Shown here in pieces: positions 37,201 to 52,100 of a stretch of 64,000 bases of DNA. Every line of letters begins with the position of its first letter. Position 1 is the first letter of the stretch. Origin of the DNA: Ptiloglossa arizonensis (Eukaryota; Arthropoda; Insecta; Hymenoptera; Colletidae); the NCBI RefSeq assembly GCF_051014685.1, contig NW_027478711.1, positions 297,966 to 361,965 on the forward strand. The letters run 5' to 3'. The translations under genes and the position numbers were made by a program. The notes beneath the pieces were generated by a model, which made no database searches, had not been told where the DNA came from, and saw only the letters and a program-made list of their open reading frames with translations.

Positions 37201-40200
37201 CAACCATTTCTTAGCTTCAAGCTCCCGTATCTCGCGAACGAATTGACCAAACCCAAAAATTCCTGTTGCGTCTGAAAGTAGAAACTCGCCCGATTACAAA
37301 GGTATGTGTATTTTTTCCCTAGGCCATTCTGTTTAAGCGTTCGGAGCAGCAGAAGTGCGTAAAATTTGTCGCCTTCTCAACCATTTCTTAGTTTCAAACT
37401 CCCGTACCTCGCGAACGGTTTGACCAAACCCAAAAATTCGTTCTGCGTCTGAAAGTAGAAACTCGCCCGATTACAAAGGTATGTGTATTTCTTCCCTAGG
37501 CCACTCTGGTTGAGCGTTTGGAGCAGCAGAATTGCGCAAAAGTTGTTGTCTTCTCAAGCATTTCTTAGATTCAAGCTCCCGTATCTCGCGAGCGGTTTGA
37601 CCAAACCCAAAAATTCCTTCTGCGTCTGAAAGTAGAAACTCGCCCGATTACAACGGTATGTGTATTTTTTTCTAGGCCACTCTGGTTAAGCGTTTAGAGC
37701 AGCAGAACTGCGAAAAATGTGTTGCCTTCTCAACCACTTCTTAGCTTCAAACTACCATATCTCGCGAACGGATTGACCGAACCTAAATATTCCTGTTGCC
37801 TCTGAAAGTAGAAACTCGCCCGATTACAACGGTATGTGTATTTTCTCCCTAGGACATTCAGGTTAAGCGTTTGGAGCAGCAGAATGGGGAATAAATTGTT
37901 GTCCGCTCAACCATTTCTTAGCTTCAAACTCCCATATCTCGCAAACGGATTGTCCAAACCCAAAAATTCCTGTTGCGTATGAAAGTAGAAACTCGTCCAA
38001 TTACAACGGTTTTTGTATTTTTTCCCTAGGACATTCTGGTTAAGCGTTTGGAGCAGCAGAATTTCGCAAAATTTGTTGCCTTCTCAACCATTTCTTAGCT
38101 TCAAACTCCCATATCTCCCGAACGGATTGACCAAACCCAAAAATTCTGCTGCGTCTGAAAGTAGCAACTCGCCCGATTACAAAGGTATGTGTATTTTTTG
38201 CCTAGGACATTCTGGTTACGCGTTTGGAGCAGCAGAAGTGCGCAAACGTTGTTGTCTTCTCAACCATTTCTTAGCTTCAAACTCCCATATCTCGCGAACG
38301 GTTTGTCCAAACGCAAAAATTCCTGTTGCGTCTGAAAGTAGAAACTCGCCCGATTACAAAGGTATGTGTATTTTTTCCCTAGGCCATTCTGGTTAAGAAT
38401 ATGGAGCAGCAGAAGCGCGAAAAATTTGTTGCCTTCTGAACCTTTTCTTAACTTCAAACACCCATATCTCGCGAACCGATTGACCATACCCAAAAATTAC
38501 TGCTGCGTCTGAAAGTAGAAACTCGACCCATTACAACGGTATGTGTATTTTCTCCCTAGGACATTCAGATTAAGCATTTGGAGCAGCAGAATGGGGAATA
38601 ATTGGTTGTCCGCTCAACCATTTCTTAGCTTCAAACTCCCATATCTCGCAAACGGATTGTCCAAATCCAAAAATTCCTGTTGCGTATGAAAGTAGAAACT
38701 CGCCCGATTAAAACGGTATGTGTATTTTTTCCATAGGCCATTCTGGTTAAGCGTGTGGAGCAGCAGAATTGCGAAAAATTTGTTGCCTTCTCAACCATTT
38801 CTTAGCTTCAAACTCCCATATCTCGCGAACGGATTGACCAAACCCAAAAATTCGTCTTGCATCTGAAAGTAGATACTCCCCCGATTACAACGGCATGTGA
38901 ATCTTTTTTCTACGCCATTCTGGTTAAGCGTTTGGAGCAGCAGAACTGCGAAAAATGTGTTGCCTTCTCAACCATTTCTTAGCTTCAAACTCCCATATCT
39001 CGCGAACGGATTGACCAAACCCAAAAATTCCTGTTGCGTCTGAAAGTAGAAACTCGCCCGATTACAAAGGCATGTGTATTTTTTCCCTAGGCCATTCTGT
39101 TTAAGCGTTTGGAGCAGCAGAATTGCGAAAAATTTGTCGCCTTCTCAACCATTTCTTAGCTTCAAACTCCCGCACCTCGCGAACGGTTTGACCAAACCCA
39201 AAAATTCCTGTTGCATGTGAAAGTAGATACTCGCCCGATTACAACGGCATGTGTATTTTTCCCCTAGGCCTTTCTGTTTAAGCGTTTGGAGCAGCAGAAG
39301 TGCGAAAAATTTGTCGCCTTCTCAACCATTTCTTAGCTTCAAACTCCCATATCTCGCGTACGGTTTGACCAAACCCAAAAATTCCTGCTGCGTCTGAAGG
39401 TAGAAACTCGCCCGATTAAAACGGTATGTGTATTTTTTCCCTAGGCCATTCTGGTTAAGCGTGTGGAGCAGCAGAATTGCGAAAAATTTGTTGCCTTATC
39501 AACCATTTGTTAGCTTCAAACTCCCATATCTCGCGAACGGATTGACCAAGCCCAAAAATTCGTCTTGCATCTGAAAGTAGATACTCGCCCGATTACAACG
39601 GCATGTGAATCTTTTTTCTAGGCCATTCTGGTTAAGCGTTTGGAGCAGCAGAACTGCGAAAAATGTGTTGCCTTCTCAACCATTTCTTAGCTTCAAACTC
39701 CCATATCTCGCGAACGGATTGACCAAACCCAAAAATTCCTGTTGCGTCTGAAAGTAGAAACTCGCCCGATTACAAAGGTATGTGTATTTTTTCCCTAGGC
39801 CATTCTGTTTAAGCGTTTGGAGCAGCAGAATTCCGAAAAATGTGTTGCCTTCTCAACCATTTCTTAGCTTCAAACTCCCATATCTCGCGAACGGTTTGAC
39901 CAAACCCAAAAATTCCTGCTGCGTCTGAAGGTAGAAACTCGCCCGATTAAAACGGTATGTGTATTTTTTCCCTAGGACATTCTGGTTAAGCGTGTGGAGC
40001 AGCAGAATTGCGAAAAATTTGTTACCCTCTCAACCATTTCTTAGATTCAAACTCCCATATCTCGCGAACAGATTGACCAAACCCAAAAATTCCTACTGCA
40101 GCTGAAAGCACAAACTCGCTCGATAACACCGGTGTGTGTATTTTTTCCGCAGGCCATTCTGGTCAAGCATTTGGAGCAGCAGAAGTGCGAAAAATTTGTT

Positions 40201-40212
40201 GACGTATAACGT

Positions 40213-40363
40213 ATAACGTATAATGTATAAAGGATAACGTATAACGCATAACGTATAACGTATAACGTATAACGTATAATGTATAAAGGATAACGTATAA
40301 CGCATAACGTATAACGTATAAGGTATAACGTATAATGTATAAAGAATAACGTATAACGCATAA
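40213..40363. repeat. 56-bp higher-order repeat at the array edge, three copies
   Basis: The marker TGTATAAAG recurs at 40224, 40280 and 40336, exactly 56 bp (eight heptamers) apart, each followed by a variant unit (GGATAA or GAATAA) and then CGCATAA. This ordered structure lies immediately inside the junction with the 176-bp satellite. Confidence 0.85.
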
Positions 40364-40727
40364 CGTATAACGTATAACGTATAACGTATAACGTATAACG
40401 TATAACGTATAACGTATAACGTATAACGTATAACGTATAACGTATAACGTATAACGTATAACGTATAACGTATAACGTATAACGTATAACGTATAACGTA
40501 TAACGTATAACGTATAACGTATAACGTATAACGTATAACGTATAACGTATAACGTATAACGTATAACGTATAACGTATAAGGTATAACGTATAACGTATA
40601 ACGTATAACGTATAACGTATAACGTATAACGTATAACGTATAACGTATAACGTATAACGTATAACGTATAACGTATAACGTATAACGTATAACGTATAAC
40701 GTATAACGTATAACGTATAACGTATAA
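40364..40727. repeat. Nearly pure CGTATAA core
   Basis: 31 perfect units (40364-40580), one GGTATAA, then 20 perfect units (40588-40727). This is the longest unmutated stretch that I see in the array. Confidence 0.9.
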
Positions 40728-43700
40728 CGAATAACGTAAAACGTATAACGCATAACGTATATCGTATACCGTATAACGTATAACGTATAACTTATGGCGT
40801 ATAACGTATAACGTATAACGTAGAACGTATAACGTATAACGTATATCGTAAATCGTGTAACGTATAACGTATAACGTATAACGTATAACGTAAAACGTAT
40901 AACGTATAACGTATAACGTATAACGTATAACGTATAACGTATAACGTATAAAGAATAACGTATAACGTATAACGTATAAAGAATAACGTATAACGTATAA
41001 CGTATAACGAATAACGTAAAACGTATAACGTATAACGTATAACGTATAACGTATAACGTATAACGTATATCGTATAACATATAACGCATAACGTATATCG
41101 TATACCGTATAACGTATAACGTATAACGTATAACGTATAACGTATAACGCCTAACGAATAACGTATAACGTATAACCTATGACGTATAACGTATAACGTA
41201 TAACGTATAATGTATATCGTATAACGTATAACGTATAACGTATTACGTATAACGTATAACGTATAACGTATAACGTATAACGTATAACGTATTACGAATA
41301 ACGTAAAACGCATAACGTATATCGTATACCGTATAACGTATAACGTATAACGTATAACGTATAACGTATAACATATAACGCATAACGTATATCGTATACC
41401 GTATAACGTATAACGTATAACGTATAACGTATAACGTATAACGTATAACGTATAACGCATAACGAATAACGTATAACGTATAACCTATGACGTATAACGT
41501 ATAACGTATAACGTATAACATATAACGCATATCGTATATCCTATACCGTATAACGTATAACGCATAACGTATAACGTATAACGTATAACGTACAACGCCT
41601 AACGAATAACGTATAACGTATAACCTATGACGTATAACGTATAACGTATAACGTATCACGTATACCGTATAACGTATAACGTATAACGTATTACGTATAA
41701 CGTATTACGTATAACGTATAACGTATAACGTATAACGTATAACGTATAACGTATCACGAATAACGTAAAACGCATAACGTATATCGTATACCGTATAACG
41801 TATAACGTATAACGTATAACGCATAACGAATAACGTATAACGTTTAACCTATGACGTATAACGTATAACGCATAACTTATATCGTATACCATATAACGTA
41901 TAACGTATAACGTATAACGTATAACGTATAACGTATAACGTATAACGCCTAACGAATATCGTATAACGTATAACCTATGACGTATAACGTATAACGTATA
42001 ACGTATCACGTATATCGTATAACGTATAACGTATAACGCATAACGAATAACGTATAACGTATAACCTATGACGTATAACGTATAACGCATAACGTATATC
42101 GTATACCATATAACGTATAACGTATAACGTATAACGTATAACGTATAACGTATAACGTATAACGTATAACGTATAACGTATAACGTATAACGTATAACGT
42201 ATAACGTATAACGTATTACGTATAACGTATAACGTATAACGTATAACGTATAACGTATAACGTATAACGTATAACGTATAACGTATAACGTATAACGTAT
42301 AACGTATAACGTATAACGTATAACGTATACCGTATAACGTATAACATATAACGTATAACGTATAACGTATAACGTATAACGTATAAAGTATAACGTATAA
42401 CGTATAACGTATAACCTATAACGTATAACGTATAACGTATAACGTATAACGTATAACGTATAACGTATAACGTATAACGTATAACGTATAACGTATAACG
42501 TATTACGTATAACGTATAACGTATAACGTATAACGTATAACGTATGACGTATAACGTATAACGTAAAACGTATAACGTATAACGTATAACGTATGACGTA
42601 TAACGTATAGCGTATTACGTATAACGTATAACGTATATCGTAAAACGTATAACGTATAACGTATAACGTATAACGTAAAACGTATAACGCATAACGTATA
42701 ACGTATCACGTATAACGTATCACGTATAATGTATAACGTATAACGTATAACGTATAACGTATAACGTATAACGTATAACGTATAACGTATAACGTATAAC
42801 GTATATCGTAAAACGTATAACGCGTAACGTATAACGTGTAACGTATAACGTATAACGTATAACGTAAAACGTATAACGTATAACGTATAACGTATAATGT
42901 ATTACGAATAACGTGTAACGTATAACGTATAACGTATAACGTATAACGTATAACGTATAACGTATAACGTATATCGTATAACATATAACGCATAACGTAT
43001 ATCGTATACCGTATAACGTATAACGTATAACGTATAACGTATAACGTATAACGCCTAACGAATAACGTATAACGTATAACCTATGACGTATAACGTATAA
43101 CGTATAACGTATAACGTACAACGTATACCGTATCACGTATAATGTATTACGAATAACGTGTAACGTATAACGTATAACGTATAACGTATAACGTATAACG
43201 TATAACGTATATCGTATAACATATAACGCATAACGTATATCGTATAACGCATAACGTATAACGTATACCGTATACCGTATAACGTATAACGTATAACGTA
43301 TAACGTATAAGGTATAACGTATAACGTATAACGTACAATGTATAACGTATAACGTATAACGTAAAACGTATAACGTATAACGTATAACGTATAACGTATA
43401 AAGTATAACGTATAACGTATAACGTATAACGTATAAGGTATAACGTATAACGTATAACGTATAACGTATAACGTATAACGTATAACGTATAACGTATAAC
43501 GTATAACCTATAGCGTGTAACGTATAACGTATAACGTATAACGTATAACGTATAACGCATAACGTATAACGTATAACGTATAACGTATGAGGTATAACGT
43601 ATAACGTATAACGTATAACGTATAACGTATAACGTATCACGTATAACGTATCACGTATAACGTATAACGTATAACGTATAACGTATAACGTATATCGTAT

Positions 43701-46700
43701 AACGTATAACGTATATCGTAAAACGTATAACGTGTAACGTATAACGTGTAACGTATAACGTATAACGTATAACGTAAAACGTATAACGTATAACGTATAA
43801 CGTATAACGTATGACGTACAACGTATACCGTATCACGTATAATGTATTACGAATAACGTGTAACGTATAACGTATAACGTATAGCGTATAACGTATAACG
43901 TATAACGTATAACGTATAACGTATAACGTATAACGTATAACGTATAACGTATATCGTATAACGTATAACGTATATCGTAAAACGTATAACGTGTAACGTA
44001 TAACGTGTAACGTATAACGTATAACGTATAACGTAAAACGTATAACGTATAACGTATAACGTATAACGTATGACGTACAACGTATACCGTATCACGTATA
44101 ATGTGTTACGAATAACGTGTAACGTATAACGTATAACGTATAACGTATAACGTATAACGTATAACGTATAACGTATAACGAATAACGTAAAACGTATAAC
44201 GCATGACGTATTATATAACGTATAACGTATAACGTATAAAGTATAACGTATAACGTATAACGTATAACGTATAAACTATGACGTATAACGTATAACGTAC
44301 AACGTATAACGTATAACGTATAACGTATAACGTAGAACGCATAACGAATGACGTATAACGTATAACCTATGACGTATAACGTATAACGTATAACGTATAA
44401 CATATAACGCATAACGTATATCGTATACCGTATAACGTATAACGTATAACGTATAACGTATAACGTATAACGTATAACGTATAACGTATAACGCCTAACG
44501 AATAACGTATAACGTATAACCTATGACGTATAACGTATAACGTATAACGTATAAGGTATAACGTATAACGTATAACGTATAACGTATTACGTATAACGTA
44601 TAACGTATAACGTATAACGTATAACGTATAACGTATCACGAATAACGTAAAACGCATAACGTATATCGTATACCGTATAACGTATAACGTATAACGTATA
44701 ACGCATAACGAATAACGTATAACGTATAACCTATGACGTATAACGTATAACGCATAACGTATATCGTATACCATATAACGTATAACGTATAACGTATAAC
44801 GTATAACGTATAACGTATAACGTATAACGTATAACGTATATCGTATACCGTATAACGTATAACGTATAACGTATAACGTATAACGTATAACGTATAACGT
44901 ATAACGAATAACGTAAAACGTATAACGCATAACGTATAACGTATAACGTAAAACGCATAACGTAAAACGTATAACGCATAACGTATATCGTATACCGTAT
45001 AACGTATAACGTATAACGTATAACGTATAACGTATAACGCCTAACGAATAACGTATAACGTATAACCTATGACGTATAACGTATAACGTATAACGTATAA
45101 CATATAACGCATAACGTATATCGTATACCGTATAACGTATAACGTATAACGTATAACGTATAACGTATAACGTATAACGCCTAACGAATAACGTATAACG
45201 TATAACTTATGACGTATAACGTATAACGTATAACGTATCACGTATATCGTATAACGTATAACGTATAACGTATTACGTATAACGTATAACGTATAACGTA
45301 TAACGTATAACGTACAACGTATACCGTATCACGTATAACGTATACCGTACAACGAATAACGTATAACGTATAACGTATAACGTATAACGTATAACGTATA
45401 ACGTATAACGTATAACGTATAACGTATAACATATAACGCATAACGTATATCGTATACCGTATAACGTATAACGCATAACGTATAACGTATAACGTATAAC
45501 GTATAACGCCTAACGAATAACGTATAACGTATAACCTATGACGTATAACGTATAACGTATAACGTATCACGTATATCGTATAACGTATAACGTATAACGT
45601 ATTACGTATAACGTATAACGTATAACGTATAACGTATAACGTATGACGTATAACGTATCACGAATAACGTAAAACGCATAACGTATATCGTATACCGTAT
45701 AACGTATTACGTATAACGTATAACGTATAACGTGTAACGCATAACGAATAACGTATAACGTATAACCTATGACGTATACCGTATAACGTATAACGTATAA
45801 CGTATAACGAATAACGTAAAACGTATAACGCATAACGTATTATATAACGTATAACGTATAACGTATAACGTAAAACGTATAACGTATAACGTAAAACGTA
45901 TAACGTATAACGTATAACGTATAACGTATAACGCATAACGAATAACGTATAACGTATACCCTATGACGTATATCGTATAACGTATATCGTATAACGTATA
46001 ACGTATAACGTATTACGTATAACGTATGATGTGTAACGTATAACGTGTAACGCATAACGAATAACGTATAACGTATAACCTATGACGTATACCGTATAAC
46101 GTATAACGTATAACGTATAACGAATAACGTAAAACGTATAACGCATAACGTATTATATAACGTATAACGTATAACGTATAACGTAAAACGTATAACGTAT
46201 AACGTATAACGTATAACGTATAACGTATAACGTATAACGTATATCGTATAACGTATAACGTATAACGTATAACGTTTAACGTATAACGTATAACGTATAA
46301 CGTATAACGTATAAAGTATAACGTATAACGTATAACGTATAACGTATGACGTATAACGTATAACGAATAACGTATAACGTTTAATGTATAACATATAACG
46401 TATAACGTATAACGTTTAAAGTATAACGTATAACGTATAACGTATAACGTATAACGTATAACGTATAACGTATAACGTATAACGTATAACGTATAACGTA
46501 TAACCTATAACGTATAACGTATAACGTATAACGTATAACGTATAACGTATAACGTATAACGTATGACGTATAACGTATAACGTATAACGTATAACGTATA
46601 ACGTATAACGTATCACGTATAACGTATAACGTATAACGTATAACGTATAACGTATAACGTATAACGTATAACGTATAACGTATATCGTAAAACGTATAAC

Positions 46701-46839
46701 GTATAACGTATAACGTAAAACGTATAACGTATAACGTATAATGTATAACGTATACCGTATAACGTATAACGTATAACGTATAACGTATAACGTATAACGT
46801 ATAACGTATCACGAATAACGTAAAACGTATAACGCATAA

Positions 46840-47250
46840 CGTATAACGTATAACGTGTAACGAAGAACGTATAACGAATGACGTAAAACGTATTACGTAT
46901 TACATATTTCGTATAACGTATAACGTGTATCGTATAACTTATGACGTATAACTTATAACGTATGACGTATAACGTATAACTTGTAACGAAAAACGTATAA
47001 CGAATAACGTAAAACGTATGACGCATTACATATTACATATAACGTATAACGCAAAACGTATAACGTATAACGTACAACTAATAATGTAAAACGTATAACG
47101 CATGACGTATAACGTAAAACGTATAACGTATAACGTACAACGAATAACGTAAAACGTATAACGCATAACGTATAACGTATAACGTACAACGTATACCGTA
47201 TCACGTATAACGTATACCGTACAACGAATAACGTATAACGTATAACGTAT
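46840..47250. repeat. Variant-rich landmark block, copy 1 of 4
   Basis: This cluster of rare units (CGAAGAACG, TTACATATTTCG, CTTATGACG, GTAACGAAAAACG, CGCATTACATATTACA) is found here and at about 51045-51450, 53805-54210 and 61455-61860. It marks long-range copies within the otherwise uniform heptamer array. Confidence 0.8.
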
Positions 47251-49134
47251 AACGTATAACGTATAACGTATAACCTATAACGTAGAACGTATAACGTACT
47301 TATAAAGCATATCGTAAAACGTATAACGTATAACGTATAACGTATACCGTATAACGTATAACGTATTACGTATAACGTATAACGTATAACGTATAACGTA
47401 TAACGTATAACGTATATCGTATAACGTATAACGCATAACGTATAACGTATAAGCTATAACGTATAACGTATAACGTATAACGTATAACGTAAAACGAATA
47501 ACGTAAAACGTAAAACGCATAACGTATATCGTATACCGTATAACGTATAACGTATAACGTATAACGTATAACGTATAACGTATAACGTATAACATATAAC
47601 GCATAACGTATATCGTATACCGTATAACGTATAACGTATAACGTATAACGTATAACGTATAACGTATAACGCCTAACGAATAACGTATAACGTATAACCT
47701 ATGACGTATAACGTATAACGCATAACGTATATCGTATACCGTATAACGTATAACGTATAACGTATAACGTATAACGTATAACGTATAACATATAACGCAT
47801 AACGTATATCGTATACCGTATAACGTATAACGTATAACGTATAACGTATAACGTATAACGTATAACGCCTAACGAATAACGTATAACGTATAACCTATGA
47901 CGTATAACGTATAACGTATAACGTATAACGTATCACGAATAACGTAAAACGCATAACGTATATCGTATACCGTATAACGTATAACGTATAACGTATAACG
48001 TATACCGTATAACGTATAACGTATAACGTATAACGTATAACGTATTACGTATAACGTATAACGTATAACGTATAACGTATAACGTATAACGAATAACGTA
48101 TAACGTAAAACGTATAACGCATAACGTATAACGTATAACGTGTAACGAAGAACGTATAACGAATAACGTATATCGTATATCCTATAACGTATAACGCATA
48201 ACGTATAACGTATAAGCTATAACGTATAACGTATAACGCATAACGAATAACGTATAACGTATAACCTATGACGTATAACGTATAACGTATAACGTGTAAC
48301 GTATAACGTGTAGCGTAAAACGTATAACGTATAACGTATAACGTATAACGTATAACGTATAACGTTTATCGTATAACGTATAACGTATAACGTATTACGT
48401 ATAACATATAACGTATAACGTATAACGTATAACGTATAACGCATCACGAATAACGTAAAACGCATAACGTATATCGTATACCGTATATCGTATAACGTAT
48501 AACGTATAACGTATAACGTATAACGCATAACGAATAACGTATAACGTATAACCTATGACGTATACCGTATAACGTATAACGTATAACGTATAACGAATAA
48601 CGTAAAACGTATAACGCATAACGTATTATATAACGTATAAGGTATAACGTATAACGTATAACGTATAACGTATGACGTACAACGTATACCGTATCACGTA
48701 TAATGTATTACGAATAACGTGTAACGTATAACGTATAACGTATAACGTATAACGTATAACGTATAACGTATAATGTATAACGTATAACGTATAACGTAAA
48801 ACGTATAACGTATAACGTATAACGTATAACGCATAACGTATAACGTATAACGTATAGCGTATAACGTATAACGTATAACGTATAACGTTTAACGTATAAC
48901 GTATAACGTATAACGTATAACGTATAACGTATAACGTATAACGTATAACGTATAACGTATAACGTATAACGTATAACGTATAACGTATAACGTATAACGT
49001 ATAACGTATAACGTATAACGTATAACGTATAACGTATAACGTATAACGTATAACGTATAACGAATAACGTAAAACGTATAACGCATAACGTATAACGTAT
49101 AACGTAAAACGAATAACGTAAAACGTATAACGCA

Positions 49135-52100
49135 TAACGTATATCGTATACCGTATAACGTATAACGTATAACGTATAACGTATAACGTATAACGTATAA
49201 CGCCTAACGAATAACGTATAACGTATAACATATGACGTATATCGTATAACGTATATCGTATAACGTATATCGTATAAGGTATTACGTATAACGTATAACG
49301 TATAACGTATAACGTATAACGTATAACGTATAACGTATAACGTATAACGTATCACGAATAACGTAAAACGCATAACGTATATCGTACACCGTATAACGTA
49401 TAGCGTATAACGTATACCGTATCACGTATAATGTATTACGAATAACGTGTAACGTATAACGTGTAACGTATAACGTGTAACGTATAACGTGTAACGTAAA
49501 ACGTATAACGTATAACGTATAACGTATAACGTATAACGCATAACGAATAACGTATAACGTATAACGTATAACGTGTAACGTATAACGTGTAACGTGTAAC
49601 GTAAAACGTATAACGTATAACGTATAACGTATAACGTATAACGTATTACGTATAACGTATAACGTATAACGTATAACGTATAACGTATAACGTATATCGT
49701 ATAACGTATAACGCATAACGTATAACGTATAAGCTATAACGTATAACGTATAACGTATAACGTATAACGTAAAACGAATAACGTAAAACGTAAAACGCAT
49801 AACGTATATCGTATACCGTATAACGTATAACGTATAACATATAACGTATAACGTATAACGTATAACGTATAACGCATCACGAATAACGTAAAACGCATAA
49901 CGTATATCGTATACCGTATATCGTATAACGTATAACGTATAACGTATAACGTATTACGTATAACATATAACGTATAACGTATAACGTATAACGTATAACG
50001 CATCACGAATAACGTAAAACGCATAACGTATATCGTATACCGTATATCGTATAACGTATAACGTATAACGTATAACGTATAACGCATAACGAATAACGTA
50101 TAACGTATAACCTATGACGTATACCGTATAACGTATAACGTATAACGTATAACGAATAACGTAAAACGTATAACGCATAACGTATTATATAACGTATAAG
50201 GTATAACGTATAACGTATAACGTATAACGTATGACGTACAACGTATACCGTATCACGTATAATGTATTACGAATAACGTGTAACGTATAACGTATAACGT
50301 ATAACGTATAACGTATAACGTATAACGTATAATGTATAACGTATAACGTATAACGTAAAACGTATAACGTATAACGTATAACGCATAACGTATAACGTAT
50401 AACGTATAGCGTATAACGTATAACGTATAACGTATAACGTTTAACGTATAACGTATAACGTATAACGTATAACGTATAACGTATAACGTATAACGTATAA
50501 CGTATAACGTATAACGTATAACGTATAACGTATAACGTATAACGTATAACGTATAACGTATAACGTATAACGTATAACGTATAACGTATAACGTATAACG
50601 TATAACGTATAACGAATAACGTAAAACGTATAACGCATAACGTATAACGTATAACGTAAAACGAATAACGTAAAACGTATAACGCATAACGTATATCGTA
50701 TACCGTATAACGTATAACGTATAACGTATAACGTATAACGTATAACGCCTAACGAATAACGTATAACGTATAACCTATGACGTATATCGTATAACGTATA
50801 TCGTATAACGTATAACGTATAAGGTATTACGTATAACGTATAACGTATAACGTATAACGTATAACGTATAACGTATAACGTATAACGTATATCGTAAAAC
50901 GTATAACGTATAACGTATAACGTAAAACGTATAACGTATAACGTATAATGTATAACGTATACCGTATAACGTATAACGTATAACGTATAACGTATAACGT
51001 ATAACGTATAACGTATCACGAATAACGTAAAACGTATAACGCATAACGTATAACGTATAACGTGTAACGAAGAACGTATAACGAATGACGTAAAACGTAT
51101 TACGTATTACATATTTCGTATAACGTATAACGTGTATCGTATAACTTATGACGTATAACTTATAACGTATGACGTATAACGTATAACTTGTAACGAAAAA
51201 CGTATAACGAATAACGTAAAACGTATGACGCATTACATATTACATATAACGTATAACGCAAAACGTATAACGTATAACGTACAACGAATAATGTAAAACG
51301 TATAACGCATGACGTATAACGTAAAACGTATAACGTATAACGTACAACGAATAACGTAAAACGTATAACGCATAACGTATAACGTATAACGTACAACGTA
51401 TACCGTATCACGTATAACGTATACCGTACAACGAATAACGAATAACGTATAACGTATAACGTATAACGTATAACGTATAACGTAGAACGTATAACGTATT
51501 TATAACGCATATCGTAAAACGTATAACGTATAACGTATAACGTATACCGTATAACGTATAACGTATTACGTATAACGTATAACGTATAACGTATAACGTA
51601 TAACGTATAACGTATATCGTATAACGTATAACGCATAACGTATAACGTATAAGCTATAACGTATAACGTATAACGTATAACGTATAACGTAAAACGAATA
51701 ACGTAAAACGTAAAACGCATAACGTATATCGTATACCGTATAACGTATAACGTATAACGTATAACGTATAACGTATAACGTATAACATATAACGCATAAC
51801 GTATATCGTATACCGTATAACGTATAACGTATAACGTATAACGTATAACGTATAACGTATAACGCCTAACGAATAACGTATAACGTATAACCTATGACGT
51901 ATAACGTATAACGCATAACGTATATCGTATACCGTATAACGTATAACGTATAACGTATAACGTATAACGTATAACGCCTAACGAATAACGTATAACGTAT
52001 AACATATGACGTATATCGTATAACGTATATCGTATAACGTATATCGTATAAGGTATTACGTATAACGTATAACGTATAACGTATAACGTATAACGTATAA

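Larger units (their letters stand above)
6417..40201 (+). repeat. Satellite array, about 176-177-bp monomer, about 191 copies
   Basis: Head-to-tail monomers begin GGCCATTCTGGTTAAGCG, with successive starts 176-177 bp apart. The last full boundary is at 40152, so 33,735 bp hold about 191 monomers, followed by a 50-bp truncated one. Conserved blocks in order are TTTGGAGCAGCAGAA, TTCTCAACCATTTCTTAGC, CATATCTCGCGAACGG, ACCAAACCCAAAAATTCCT, AACTCGCCCGATTACAA and TTTTTTCCCTAGG. Most monomers contain one AvrII site (CCTAGG), one NruI site (TCGCGA) and at least one AluI site (AGCT). I find no insertion of other DNA and no inverted block. Short plus and minus open frames recur with the monomer and are not genes. 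Confidence 0.97.

Noticed and set aside
6417..40201. Arrays as CRISPR
   Set aside because: The units abut without unique spacers, and the monomers are far too long or too short; the context is eukaryotic.
6417..40201. CENP-B box in the 176-bp monomer
   Set aside because: I looked for a TTCG...A..CGGG pattern on both strands of the common monomer and found no convincing match. That does not exclude a centromeric role.
6428..40361. Recurring 60-127-codon frames in the 176-bp satellite on both strands
   Set aside because: They recur with the monomer, overlap on opposite strands and end whenever a 176-bp rather than 177-bp monomer shifts the frame. No known domain.
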